A stretch of 64,000 bases of DNA from Gnetum montanum (GCA_015680685.1 MNCI01023302.1:1-64000); one strand, 5' to 3'; positions 35,231 through 47,203 are shown, counted from the first letter of the stretch. Notes: generated from the sequence alone by a model not told the origin. Translations and numbers: made by a program.

Positions 35231-35407
35231 GTTCCACAAAATTTTGTAATTTTGTGATTTTTCATTTTCTGTGTTGTGTCCCAATTTTATTTTATTGAGT
35301 TCTCCACTATGGCATGAATAAATTCCCTATCAGTCAATAATCTCATACCTATCCACTGTGTAATCAATGGGGCTTGTTCTCATTTTGACTCAAGGACAAG
35401 TTTTTAT

Positions 35408-35422
35408 TCAGTCATGGGGGTA
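35408..35422 (+). promoter_or_regulatory. Polypurine tract of R6
   Basis: CAGTCATGGGGGTA abuts the 3' LTR, identical in core to those of R4 and R9. Confidence 0.78.
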
Positions 35423-36291
35423 TGATGAATCATGATTCATTAGGCTACGATATCAGACCCTTGATATTGGATCCACTATATTAGGTATGCGATATCATAA
35501 CCCAATTAACGATATTGGATACACGATATCATGACTCCTGTGTGAGCCTATAAATACACATGTGGGCCCATGAGAGGAGTCAATATTTAAGTTTTGAATT
35601 AGTTAGTTTTAGAAGTTAGTTTATTTCTTTTTCTCTCTCAACCCTTTCTCCCGGTGCATGCCTGCAATGTAATGATTGTAATTGTACGGCATCCTTTATT
35701 TGAGTGTGATGTACTTGGACATGCACATGACCAGAAATAAAGATTGAGATTACTTCATCATTACAACATTCACTCAATTTAATTATTTAATTGTTATTTT
35801 TATTTATTGCTTTCATAGTTAATATCTCTTCATCCTAAACTCCTTAAATGTAGAATGAGTACGACTTAATCATGAGCATTAAGTGTGACTACTTGGTAAC
35901 CTAGTAGTGTACCTAGGATCTACGCTTGGTAATCCCAGTAGTAGTCATGCACGAGGTCCAAGACGTGTATGGATGATTAAGGAATTGATGCTCATCACAC
36001 TTAGGCTCTCCTATTAGTTTAACTCTTTCTCCCCTTTCCTCCTAGCTTAATTAAAGATTACTTTCCATTGTTTCTAGGAGTAGCATTAGTTTAGGAACAC
36101 ATCATATGCCTCACTCTGGACTAAATCATACGTGACAAAGTAAATACTAGTCTAGGTGGGAAGACAATGAACTGTGATCAACAAGTAACTATCTAGATAC
36201 CATAACTAGCCTGTCTACAGAGTTCGACCAGGTCATGTGTGAAATGCTTGTATTCATATGATTGAGTGTAGGGGTACCTAGCCACTCATCA
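35423..36291 (+). repeat. 3' LTR of R6 (type II)
   Basis: This complete 869 bp LTR begins TGATGAATCATGATTCATTA and ends CTCATCA. U3 holds GATATC/GATATT words and the TATA box (CCTATAAATACAC) is at 35548. It is close to the 5' LTR over the shared part. Confidence 0.9.
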
Positions 36292-37981
36292 GTATCTTAG
36301 TGTATTGATCTATACTCCTTTAAGGCTTGCATTATTAAGTGGAAGATAAAGAAGTTAATTGTGCATTGTTTTATTTCTTAGAGAAACAAGAGACACCTAG
36401 AAAAGTTGGTGGCATCTTCTCTTGTTTAGCACACTTGTTAGCCTTGTTATAAATTGATATGAATTCTTGGTCATTGCATTGAATAGCTACTTCTTCAATG
36501 AATCTAGTTATCAACAAAGCATCATTTAGAGAGTGAGGATTAGGATAAGTCATCATTTTCTAAATATAGTTAATAACTATTGCTTCATAGATGTCTTACA
36601 AGTAACATTCCTTCAAATGATAAGGTAGTTTCATTGATGTTGTTGTCCATTGAGAAATGAATTTATTGATGGGCTCATTCAAATCTTTTTTAATGCCAAC
36701 AAAAGACATCACACTCATGCTTTGAGGCACATTGAACTTAAAGTATTCAATGAAGGCTACAAGCAATTGCTCCACTCAGGTAATAGATCCATGTTTTAGG
36801 GACCTATACCATTCCAAAGCTCTTCTAGAAAGTGAATTTCAAAAACATCTTAGCACAATTTATGGATGAGAAGCCTAAAGCATGTACTCATTCCTTAACG
36901 TGACTACATGATTCATGGGTTCTCCTATTTTATCATTGTACTTAGTAAAAGGAATTACATAGCTTATGGGATCACTTAAGATCTTATCTAAAGAAATAGA
37001 AAAATTTCATTGCATGATAAGAGCCTTTACCATTTTATCTTCAATGTTTTAAAGACAAAGTATCATGTCATTGAGTAAAGCAAGTAGCTATGGATCTATT
37101 CTAGGAAAATTAATAATAAATAGAACTATAGCAACTAGTAAAGATGTTAAGGAAGGATGCATGTAAGGAATGGATCCAAATGATGTAGAAGGAGATATAC
37201 CGAAAGCGATTATGTTATATAGGTATATAGGAAAGGAGAATATGTTGGTAGCTTAGGGAATGCTAAATGGCTACGAAGTAGGAGTAGAGAGTCGAAAATA
37301 CTAAAACAATGGTATGGTAGCCTATGATTAAGGGATGGGGTGGATTGATCCAAAAGATGAAACAAAGGATTAGAAAATGAAATGTGGATTGTTGACATTA
37401 TTAGGTGAAAACATCTGGTGCACTAAAATAGAAGTTGTAGGAAGATTGAAAGGTTTAGTCATTAGTGAAATAGATCTAGGTGCAATACTCTGCGTGGCTA
37501 AGATGCTAATATTATGAATATGGTGAGAGGGAGGATTACTTTTTTCAAGCTACCTTATTGGTTGCTCTTCATTTTCATCTATCAAATACATATCTAACTC
37601 AAAAATGACACTTGCTCACCTTGCTCTGAGAGTGATGTGTGGGCTAAGAGGCTAATCTAGGATGCTCTTCATCCTAGCTTCTTTGATTTGTTGATGAACA
37701 TGTTCTTGATTTTTTTCTTGCTCCATGATGAATTTAGCTATCATCTTAGCTTCCTTATTATCCAATTTAACATACTCATACTCCACCATGAACTTGAACA
37801 TTGTAGGTGCAAGAATCTAGTCTAGCTCTTGTTTGACATAGGCTATTTTGTAGTCTTTTAATCTTAGTCTACTTGAGAATCCTTGATTTCTATTTAGCTC
37901 CATCAAATTTTGGATTTGGAAAAGCTTGAAGCAAATGATGATGCCATAGTAGTAATGTAACTTCATAGTGCTATTACCAAT
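36292..37981 (-). pseudogene. gag: gag of R3 (N-terminal part and capsid core)
   Basis: The minus-strand reading starts just inside the LTR (about 37960), with FQIQNLMELNRNQGFSSRLR, ILAPTMFKFMVEYEYVKLD and HVHQQIKEARMK, an N-terminal arm. The capsid core at about 36840-36370 carries SRRALEWYRSLKHGSIT, EPINKF and the open stretch MMTYPNPHSLNDALLITRFI...QEKMPPTFLG. The core fits Retrotransp_gag (PF03732) of the Tat/Ogre type. Frames shift several times and many Gln codons are now stops. R6 interrupts it at 36291/27588. Confidence 0.65.
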
Positions 37982-38383
37982 GTGTCGGTTTGTCCCTGAA
38001 AATAGGTTCACATTTGAAACAAAAAGTGAAAAGCTTAGGTTTCAACTAGAACATTGAAATTGCAAAGAAATGAGATGATGTTGATATTATGACATGATGC
38101 ATTAGTAAGAGTTAAAGATAATGAAATTTAGTAATGAGATTATAGTTATAAGGAAATGATGCAAAAATAGTGTATCAATATGGAACATCAATAATTCTTA
38201 GAAAAATTCAAGCAAAACATGAAAACATTAGAGTCACAGAAAACAAGAATAGAGAGAAAATCCTAGAAACAACACGTAGTTCCACAAAGGTTCTCCTTTT
38301 AGCACTAGAAAGATGTTGTAGTGGCAATCATTATAATAATAAAACTCAACATAACCTAATATGAAACTAAGTCAAGCAATCTC
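37982..38383 (-). repeat. 5' LTR of R3, inner part
   Basis: The inferred LTR 3' end is the complement of TGTGTCGGTTTGTCCCTG at 37982. On the minus strand TTGGTAATAGCAC follows, weakly like an initiator-Met-type primer site. The outer part continues at 44175-44616 beyond the copia insertion. Confidence 0.5.
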
Positions 38384-39613
38384 TATGGACCTTTTGGTGT
38401 GTCAAAACGTTAAGTAAAATGGAGACAAAGGATGCGTGTGGTTGTAGGACCAAGATGAGATGCCAAGGAACTCATTGGTGTAAACAAAAGAAAAAATTCA
38501 TCCACAAGGTCTCAAGGATTCATCCATAAAAGGAAACCTTAAAAGAAAAGAATTCAAAGAACATGGACAAGCAGAGTTGTCATCATTGAAGCATACAAAA
38601 GATCAAGGTTGTGGACAAGGAACAAAGAATTCATCATATAAAGAAAGATTGAAGAAAGAGGTCTCTGAGAAATATTAAACATCTTAGTAGAATTAGAGGA
38701 TGCACATACAATGATATCTTCAAGAAATAATAGGCTTCTTTCCTTAGGCAAAAACATCTTCCATCAAGAAAAGACATCTTCACAGAATGTAGGCTAGTTT
38801 TAGAAAGATGTCTTCCATTAGACAAAAACATCTTTCTAGAATGGAGATTTCAGAAAGCACCTTTTACAGACAAAGATGTATTTCCAAAATAGAGGGCAAA
38901 TACAGAAATATCTCTTAGGCATGAAGAAGAAATCTTCCATGACCGTCAATGAATACTTGCTAGTTGTTGCACAAGTTCCAAAATATATTTGAAAACATGA
39001 CATCTATAAGAAGATATCATATGCATTGGAAAAAGTACAAGCTTATGTGTAATCATTGTACAATCATTTTGTCAATCATTATGATCTTTGTTCCTCTTCA
39101 TTATATCATCATTTATTCATTGTAAAGTGTGTTGTACCTCAAAGTATAAGGATCAACAAACTAAGTTTCATTTATCCCTTGTGATTATTCTTCCTTGTTG
39201 CCCTGTAGGGTTGGTGTGCTTCTTATAGGAAGGCATCTTGCTTAAGCTTGTCGGGATCCTACAGGATTGAGTGATTAGCATTGTGACACAATACTCTAGA
39301 GTGAAGCTCAAGATTATAAAGGTTGTAAAAGCCTAGAAACCACATTCCAAGCTAGGTGGGACCTTATAGGGTTGAATGGTTGGTGTTGTGGCACAACACT
39401 ATGCAGTGAGGCTTGAAGATTGTATAGGATGTGGACTCTTCAAACCACATTTGAGAGAAACTAAGTCTAGAGGTGTGCTTGTGATCTATCCCCTAAGTGT
39501 GGACTACCCAAGTTAGGGAACCACTTTAATTGTTTGTGTGTGCTTTGGTTCATAAAGTTTTAATTTGGGGAACTTATTCATCCCCCCATACCTTCTAAGT
39601 TCAATGATCCACA
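38384..39613 (+). repeat. 5' LTR of R7 (copia)
   Basis: This 1230 bp LTR starts TATGGACCTTTTGGTGTGTC (TG mutated to TA) and ends GATCCACA. It contains many copies of AAGACATCTT/AAGATGTCTT between 38640 and 38950. Confidence 0.92.
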
Positions 39614-39615
39614 AG

Positions 39616-39630
39616 TGGTATTAGAGCTTG
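39616..39630 (+). promoter_or_regulatory. Primer-binding site of R7
   Basis: TGGTATTAGAGCTTG lies three bases after the LTR. It differs from the common plant copia site TGGTATCAGAGC by one transition. Confidence 0.85.
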
Positions 39631-39667
39631 GTACTCTTCTTTGTCATTATCAACTTCAAGAGTAATA

Positions 39668-40590
39668 ATGGAGGGGACATCTTATATAAATCCACCCATA
39701 TTAGATAGATTCAACTTTAACTATTGGAAAGCTAGAATGCAAGGGTTCTTTGAATCCATGGAGTTTGAAGTATGGGAGTTGATCCTTGAAGGCTACGCCT
39801 TGCCTATTAATAGCTTCTCCAACATCATCAAGACTTGCAACAAATGAACACAAGAGGAAAAGGATAAGTTCATGTTGAATTCAAAAGAAAAAAAATTATT
39901 TATATTTTGCATTGAATAAATCCTAATTTAATAGAGTCTCAAGATGTAAAACAACCAAAGAAATTTGGCAAACTTTAGAAGCTACCTATGAAGGAACATC
40001 TATTGTTAAACAATCAAAATTTTTAATTTAACAAAGTGAATATTATAAACTCAAAATGAGAGAAGGTGAGAAAATAAAAGATTATTTCTCTAGAGATAAT
40101 GATCTTGTTGTAGCTATTAGAGAAGTAGGTAAATATTTTCTTGAAAATGATGTCATCATCAAAATGATCAGAACTCTATAATCGGAGTTCAAACCAAAGG
40201 TCACAGCTATGGAGGAGATTAGAAATTTGTCAACCTTAAAATTTGAAGAGCTTCAAAGTTCTATCATTGGTTATGAAATGAATCTCATAAGCAAAGGAGC
40301 AATCCAAGAAATAATTATTGCTCTAAAGGCTACCTCCAATAAGAAGGAGTTCAATGAATATGATGAGGGTAGTGAAGATGAGATGCCTTCTCTCAAGGAA
40401 GTTGGAACAATTGCTAACAAGCAGCAACAAGGGAGAATTACAATAAAGACCTAATTTATTTAAAGGTAGAAAAAGAGGTATAAATTTTTTAAATTCTAAC
40501 TTAGATTTCCATTCTATAGAATGTTAGGTTTGTGGAGGAAGAGGCCATATGACCTTCGAATGTCCTAATGATAGTAATGTACAGCCAAAG
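39668..40590 (+). pseudogene. gag: gag of R7 (copia, UBN2-like)
   Basis: The start ATG at 39668 (Met-Glu-Gly-Thr) fits copia gag. The open N-terminal stretch has NYWKARMQGFFESMEFEVWE. After a broken part come EIWQTLEATYEGTSIVKQSK and MREGEKIKDYFSR. An open block 40209-40454 has LKFEELQSSIIGYEMNLISKG. The zinc knuckle C-stop-VCGGRGHMTFECPN lies at 40525-40570 (CX2CX4HX4C, one intervening residue now a stop). These are the standard landmarks of Ty1/copia gag (UBN2-type). An acidic, Lys-rich tail continues to about 41270. Confidence 0.82.
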
Positions 40591-41279
40591 AATAGCTTCA
40601 ACGATGAGGAACCAAAAAATACCAACTTTTATACTAGTTGAGATGATGGTGAGCAAAGTGAAGAAGAAGCATGTAATTCTTCCAAAAATTCATACCTCAT
40701 ATGCATGGCACTTACAAATGAAAGTTCCTCACATGTGGCTGAATAAGATGGTAATTGTGATAAGAGGTATAGTGAATTTAAAGAAGAAATTTTCCTTTTA
40801 CATCATCTGATTAGGAAGGCAAAGAAAGTTATACTTTCTAAGCTAGATGCTATTCATGTTTAAGTAAAAGAAGAGATCTCATAAATAAAAGCTAAGATTC
40901 AACAACTAACCTCTGTTAATAAGAATTGCAGCAAGGTTCAATAAGGGGACACTCCTGAGAAATAGCCAAAGAATTTAGAAGAAGCCACACATGAAAATTC
41001 AAGCTCAAGCACATTCAAGTTTGATAATTTTGATCATGAGGATAATACTTTATTTGTTTGTAAAAAATATGGTTATAATAAAACTCTTAACTATACTCAT
41101 GATGATCAAAACAAGATTAACGCTTGATCTTGTCAAAAAGGCTTTGGTAAGAAAATTGTGCAGGTACCAATAAGTGAGAATGAAGAGAAGTGGAGCATTG
41201 AAAATAATGCAATAAGTGATCAATGGTTTTATCATAAAGAGCATGAACAAATAGAGACATCATGTATATGATCTAATGA

Positions 41280-42920
41280 GAGAGAACTAAAGGATGAGGA
41301 GGTACTTCATGATAGGTAACCAAATCTCGAACTCCATTAATCTTCTCTTCTCTCCTACAAGTAAGGTAATTCAAGGTAAGTTTCCATCTCGTTTCTTGAT
41401 AATGGTATCTGAAGTCCAAAATTATTTGTATCTTGAAAAATGATGGAATAATTATTTAGAGCATTTCTTAAATTCATTTTTGAGCCTAAAATAATTATTT
41501 CTATGAAAATATGTATGTAGCACATATTTTGATTTCCTTTGGATCATTATCTTATTGGTTCTTGTCATGTTTAATTTGAACTTATTGTGATGATTTACCT
41601 CTATGCTCATGGCCTCTGGGATATTTTTGCTATTTATGGTATAAGATAAGCCTTTGAAAAATATTATCAATATTACTAATTAGAGATCTTAGTCTCCACA
41701 TTTGAGCTTAATGTTGACCTACAATTGTAGTGACTTTGTGATTTACAACATTTCTACATTAATAGCTCAAGAAAAGCATCACATGTGTAGGGGGAGCCTA
41801 TTCCTCATTATTCATCACCATCTTGGAGATCACCAATGTAGGGGGATTCTTTGGATACTTCAAGCAAGAGATACTAAAACAAAAAAAAATATTCCAAAAT
41901 GAGCAAGATAAGGACATCAAGAGGCATTCTTCTTTTAAGTGGATGGCTGAGTCTTGAATTTTTGTTTCTAATATCCTTTGGCATGATTATAATTTAGTTT
42001 TTTAAAAATGGTTGTGTTTGTACCATTTCCTTGTACAAAAAGTAAAATATGCATATTTCTTTCATGGCTTCCATATCCTTTGTGTTGATGTTTTCCAAAT
42101 TTCTGGTTGAATATAAAGGTACAAGTTCTAATGAGATAATTGTTTTAATTCAATAGGCTACTTGACCTATATTTGGTCTTTAACATCATATTATGTGAGT
42201 ATTGTTGGTATTTTTTTTGGATTAGTTGTAGATCCTTGTTTTGAATTGGTAAGAGCAAGTCTTAATGTATATCCGATATTCAAGCATAAGTTGAAGTAAG
42301 AAGTACCTATATGAAAGAATGCAAATAGTGATATTATTCCTTACAAAAATATGAGCAAGCACATGATCATTTTGATTATGGGAAAGTATCCATGATTTTG
42401 ATTGAAACATCCTTTGAGTAGCACCTAAAATATGGCATGACTAGTTTCACATTATGAAGATGTATTGCTATATTCTCCTTATCATATGCCCTACTCTTTT
42501 GCTAATTTTTTTAAAAGTATGGATAATATTTAAGCATTAATAGAATCATGCACTATAAACTGCTAATGATTTATTGATTTAGAAATAGGTTACTTGACCT
42601 TCAAGGCTTATATTTTACTTCAAGATTTAAGTTTGAATATCACTTGGAAAGGCTTGGATCAATTCTTGACAAATTAGGGGCAACTACTCGTGCTAAAAAA
42701 TGAGTGCTCTTTAATTGATTTTCTTACTTATTAAATTTTTTTTCTTGGGATTATGCCATGATTGTTGATTATGCTTATTTTATGATATTGCACTTTTATG
42801 ATGACTCTTTCATTGGTTTATGTGTCTTATCCTTTTTGCTGTTGTTCAAAAAAGGGGAGAATAGTATGGTTATATTTGTATGATTACTCATCCATTTTCT
42901 TAAGTTTTGAACATCACCAT
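41280..42920 (+). other. Non-coding interior of R7
   Basis: No protease, integrase, RT or RNase H motif could be read in any frame. Two AGGGGGA-type purine runs (41788, 41850) and an AAAGGGGAGAA at 42854 resemble repeated polypurine motifs found downstream of pol in large copia elements. Pol appears deleted between about 41270 and 41700. Confidence 0.6.
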
Positions 42921-42932
42921 AAAGGGGGATAT
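42919..42932 (+). promoter_or_regulatory. Polypurine tract of R7
   Basis: ATAAAGGGGGATAT directly precedes the 3' LTR. Confidence 0.75.
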
Positions 42933-44174
42933 TGTGGACCTTTTGATGTGTCAAAACATTAAGTAAAATATTGACCAAAGTTATGGGTGTGGTTGTTGTG
43001 GATGTAGGACCAAGATGAGATGATAAGGAATGCATTGATGTAAATGAAAGGAGAAAGTCGTTCACAAGGTCTCAAGGGTTCATCCAAAAAAGGCAAGCTT
43101 AAAAGAAAATAATTCAAAGAACATGGATAAGTAGAGTTTTCATCATTGAAGCACATGAAAGATCAAGGTTGTGAACAAAAAATGATGAATTCATCATACA
43201 AAGAAAGGTTAAAGAAAGACGTCTTTGAGAAATAGTAGATGTCTTGGTAAAATTGGAGGATGCATAGGCAAAGACATCTTCAAGAAATAACAAACATCTT
43301 TTCTTAAGTAAAGACATCTTCCATCAGGAAAAGATGTCTCCACAAAATGTAGGCCAATTTTAGAAAGATGTCTTCCATTAGAAAAAGGCATCTTCCTAGA
43401 ATGAAGATTTCAAAAATACATCTTTTCCAGACAAAGATGTCTTACTAGAATATGGAGAAAATATAGAAAGATGTCTAAGGCATGAAGAAGACATCTTCCA
43501 TGATCATTAATGACCATTGGCTAGCTGTTGCACGAGTTCCAAGATGGAATTGAAAACATGATAGCTATAAGAAGACATCATATGCATTGGAAAAAGTGCA
43601 AGCTTATGTGTAATCATTGTATAATCATTTTTTCAATCATTGTGATTTCTATTGCTCTTCATTGTATCATCATTTGTTCATTGTAAAGTGTGATGTACCT
43701 CAATGTGCAAGGATTAGCAAATTAAGTTGCATTTATTCCTTGTAATTATTGTTCCTTGTTGCCCTATGGGGTTGATGTGCTTCTTGTGGAAGGGAATCTT
43801 GCTTGAGCTTGTTGAGATCCTAAAGGATTGAGTGATTAGTATTGTGGCATAACACTCCAAAGCATAGCTCAAGATTGTAAAGGTTGTGAAAGCCTGGAAA
43901 CCACATTCCAAGCCTAACAGGACCTTGTGGGGTTGAGTGATTGGTGTTGTGGCACAACACTCCAAAGTAGGGTTTGAAGATTTTATAGGGTGTGGATCCT
44001 TTAAACCACATTTGAGAGCAACAAAGTCTAGAGGTGTTCTTGCGATCTACTCTCTGAGTGTGGACTAAGTAAGTTGGGGAACCACATTAATTCTATGTGT
44101 ATGCTTTGGTTCATAAAGTTTTAATTTGGGGAACATGTTGATCTCCCACACCCTTTTAAGTTCAATGATCCATA
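42933..44174 (+). repeat. 3' LTR of R7 (copia)
   Basis: This 1242 bp LTR begins TGTGGACCTTTTGATGTGTC and ends GATCCATA. About ten AAGACATCTT-like palindromic words lie between 43210 and 43500. It aligns end to end with 38384-39613. Confidence 0.92.
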
Positions 44175-44616
44175 ATCTCATGTTCACCAAATGGTCTAGG
44201 AAACCTAAACTTTCGAATAATTTAAAAGGTTCTAGAAGCTTTTGGATAGGAGAATTAACATGTAGGTAATTTAATGTGAGGATTGATATTAGACATCAAA
44301 TTCTAGATTGACATTGAACATCGAAGAGATGATATACTACGAAAATGAGATTTAATGTCAAACATCAAAAGAAGATTCGATGCAGGATGTCAAAAGATGA
44401 AGGTAGAATTGATGCTGGAGTTGACATTGGATGTTGAAATTAGCAAAAGAGTTGAAACAACACTGTTGATGACATGAAATGATGTTGAAGACCCAGAAAC
44501 CATGCTACAAATAACAGAGGACATTAAATCTGGACTGATAAAGATGGCCTCAATACCAAAAAACATAGAATGTACCCATGACTCTAACTTATGTAGAAAA
44601 AGCTAAAGTGGGTACA
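44175..44616 (-). repeat. 5' LTR of R3, outer part
   Basis: It aligns with 7300-7700, sharing for example the GACATTGGATGTTGAAA and AACTTATGTAGAAAAA words. It ends at the complement of TGTACCCACTTT (44616). Compared with the other LTR it lacks about 880 bp including the TATA box. Confidence 0.65.
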
Positions 44617-45055
44617 AAAAATGGATGCTAAAAAGTGATGTAAATTTTGTTAGGACTAGGATGTTCCTTCCTACTAATAATTAATTTTTTTCATTTATTT
44701 TTTCAAAATATTAATCATAAGATTGTATACCTAAGTAGATAATTTAGAAATCAGAAATTTTTTTCTTTTCATTTTTTTGATGATGTCTACTTAGTATTAA
44801 GCTTATGATGTACTCTGAATTTTCTTTGCTTATTATTAATATTTGCTAAGGTCTGATACCTCCTATTTTTACAATATCTTCAAATGGTATGTCTTAACAT
44901 ACCTTCTTAAAGGCAAGTAGATTTCCAAGTTATGGATTTAATTTTGATGGGCAATGTTATTGTATAAAGTTCTAATTTGGTTAGCTTGCTATAAATGTGA
45001 TTAGTGGATCTGATTTTTCTCTAGTGTATCATGATTACTTCCTCCTGCATTTGAT
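44617..45055. other. AT-rich flank between R3 and R8
   Basis: I see no repeat, motif or frame that I can name. It separates the R3 LTR end from the truncated R8 gag. Confidence 0.4.
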
Positions 45056-46227
45056 TACCCTTACCACAAGTGTGGGCAATGCCACCACCAAGGCAATAAT
45101 ATCCATATAGGCAACCAAACCCTCATGGATACTATATGCAACATCCAATATCTCCAGGGAATGCCTCAATTCATACTTCTCAATATTATCCACCTAGGTA
45201 CTATAGACCTACTACTTCTAAGATGAATTCCAATCCATACATACATCAATTAGCGGTTGGTACATTAAATTAATCTTCCAATCCTTTATAGCCCATGCCA
45301 CCATCTATAATACAAGGGAAACTACCATCACAACCATTACAAAAGAATGTGATAAGGATAATCTACATGTAGGAGGAAGTAATCATGAATGAACCTCAAT
45401 CTAGGAAATGACCATTCTTTCAAATGAGTCTAGAAAAGGTTTGAAGGATAAGGACCTCATCTACTTTAACCCTATTCACACACACTCCTCTAAGAAACAC
45501 TATGCTTCCATCCTCTACCAATGCAAACCTAGCAACTATCATGCTCACTTGAACTATCACACACTAGATAAAGGCAAAACTTTACTTAATTCTAAGTCAG
45601 GGGTAAACTTGATATCACAAGACATGTACAAAGCCTAGCATCTTCCACCATTAAAAAAAATTAACATTCGACTAGAGCTTGTAGACTAGTTGATCATAGT
45701 TCCACTAGTCTAGGTAGAAGACATCATCACTACCATCAGTGACTAGTCTTATCCTACCGATTTCTTAGTCATTCATGTGGGGTAAAACAAGAGAGAGTTC
45801 CCTATTATCATGGGAAGAGCTTGGGTTAGCACTGTGGATGCTAAGCTTGGAATCAGAGACTTGTCCTTGGAAATTTCTAAGGAGAATGAAGCTAGAATCA
45901 TTCAATGATGCAGAGTTCCATGTATCACATACAATGATAACAAGTGCAATTGCATGTAGAGAATATGTGTTGTTAAACAAGAAAGCAACAAAACATGCAA
46001 AATATTTGTTGAAGAAATGTGTGTGCAAAGATGCTTGTATGCGATAGCCACTAAGTAGGAAGGCACCCAATGGCTAGATACTAATGAAGAAACATAATAA
46101 AAAATATACATGGAACCAACAATTCATATCATAAGCACCTATATGGAGAAAATAAATAGGATAGAATAGTTAAGAAGAAGGCACCCTTGTATACATTTAG
46201 GCCAAAAAGAAGAAATTGAATGGGGGT
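45056..46227 (+). pseudogene. pro: gag tail and protease of R8
   Basis: It begins inside the Gln/Pro-rich gag tail (GCAATGCCACCACCAAGGCA corresponds to 10705 in R4). An open stretch at 45408-45638 leads into protease with TLLNSKSGVNLISQDMYKA, where the active-site Asp-x-Gly has become Asn-Ser-Lys. LPIIMGRAWVSTVDAKLGIR (45795-45855) is the second signature. It runs to the R9 insertion at 46227 with several stops. Confidence 0.72.
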
Positions 46228-47184
46228 TAATGAGCATCAAAGTATCACATTGATAGGTCCTTGTTGATGTGGCCTCGTTGACGAGCCTCCATTGATATGG
46301 CCACATTTATGTGGTGTTGCCCTATTGATGGACCCACGTCAACATAGCATTTGCTACGTCTACGAGGCCCCATCAATGTAGCACTGTGGAAAAAACTATA
46401 AATATGAGCTCCCATCCATGTTTATGAGGATTCAAGTCATAATAGTAGTAGAGCTCTTATAGTTTGTCTATTTGAAAGTTAGAATATTTTCCTAAGTGCC
46501 TGCAATAGAAGTCATTAAGTGTATGGATCTTTATTCAAACATTTTCACACCTAAACCACACTAGTGTATATGACAATAAAGATAACTTTCTTGATAAACC
46601 TTGCAGCATTTTGGATAGTTTAAATGTTTTATTTATGCATTCATTATTTTTATTAAATATTCAATAAATTAAGCTAAATTAAGCTAAATTAGAATTTAAT
46701 TAATTAAGCTAAACAAATTAAGTACATAAGTACGATTACTTTGAGTGTAAGCATGTATTCCCTTGGTAATCCCAGTAGCGTTATTGCTTGGTACACCCAG
46801 TAGCATAGCACTTGGTAACCGAACAGTGGATATGTGGGTTTAGGACGTGTATGAAAAGTGGGACCAGATGCTTATGTTAGGACTAGTTAGAGGCTAGTTA
46901 AGTAGTTAAATTAAATTAGTTATTAAACCACTTCATCTCTATACTTTAAATACTAAGAAACATAAAAAATAAAAAAATAAAAATCATATGTCTCAATTAC
47001 ACTTAATCATACCATGTGCATCACAAGTGTAACTGGGAAGATAATGAATGACCTTAGGGCAAGGTTCACTACCTAGAAGAATAGTGCATTGAAAACTATA
47101 GAGTCTGTAGAATTCAATCAAATCACATGTGAATGCTTCATGATTCGTATGGTTGGGTGTATGGGTACCTTCAACTACTCATCA
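46228..47184 (+). repeat. 5' LTR of R9 (type III)
   Basis: This 957 bp LTR begins TAATGAGCATC (TG mutated) and ends CTCATCA. U3 repeats GATRGGCCC/GAGGCCCCATC words. The TATA box ACTATAAATATG is at 46396. Confidence 0.9.
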
Positions 47185-47185
47185 T

Positions 47186-47203
47186 TGATGCCATTGTCGG
47201 GGA
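47186..47203 (+). promoter_or_regulatory. Primer-binding site of R9 (tRNA-Asp type)
   Basis: TGATGCCATTGTCGGGGA matches 14 of 18 positions of the tRNA-Asp complement. All four differences are C-to-T or G-to-A. Confidence 0.8.

Larger units (their letters stand above)
27588..36291 (+). mobile_element. R6: Athila-like element lacking all of pol
   Basis: LTRs at 27588-28350 (5', truncated at its 3' end) and 35423-36291 (3'), flanked by GTATA (27583-27587) and GTATC (36292-36296), 4 of 5 bases alike. Internally it has gag (28511-30475), no protease, RT or integrase, the untranslated interval, an internal promoter-like block and a full-length ORF3. The primer-binding site is missing and a 20 bp perfect inverted repeat lies in its place. 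It is 8.7 kb long. The type II LTR is shared with R10. Confidence 0.87.
38384..44174 (+). mobile_element. R7: Ty1/copia element with gag but no pol
   Basis: LTRs at 38384-39613 and 42933-44174 are flanked by a perfect target duplication ATCTC (38379-38383, 44175-44179). The primer site TGGTATTAGAGCTTGG resembles the usual copia initiator-Met site. Inside are a copia-type gag with a zinc knuckle and then 1.6 kb with no protease, integrase or RT. At 5.8 kb with 1.2 kb LTRs it is a non-autonomous copy. It sits in the R3 5' LTR. A SIRE/Maximus-like lineage is possible from the gag but unproven. Confidence 0.9.
6230..44616 (-). mobile_element. R3: ancient Tat/Ogre-like Ty3/gypsy element, split by four insertions
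   Basis: Minus-strand pieces fit together in order once R4, R5, R6 and R7 are removed: 5' LTR (44616-44175 plus 38383-37982), gag (37981-36292 plus 27587-27193), a protease/pol remnant (18382-14694) and the 3' LTR (7700 to about 6270). Each intruder has its own termini and a 5 bp target duplication, and R3 coding similarity resumes on the far side of R5 and R6. The RT, RNase H and most of integrase are missing. This is the oldest layer in the window. The left boundary near 6230 is uncertain because the end of that LTR has decayed. Confidence 0.65.
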
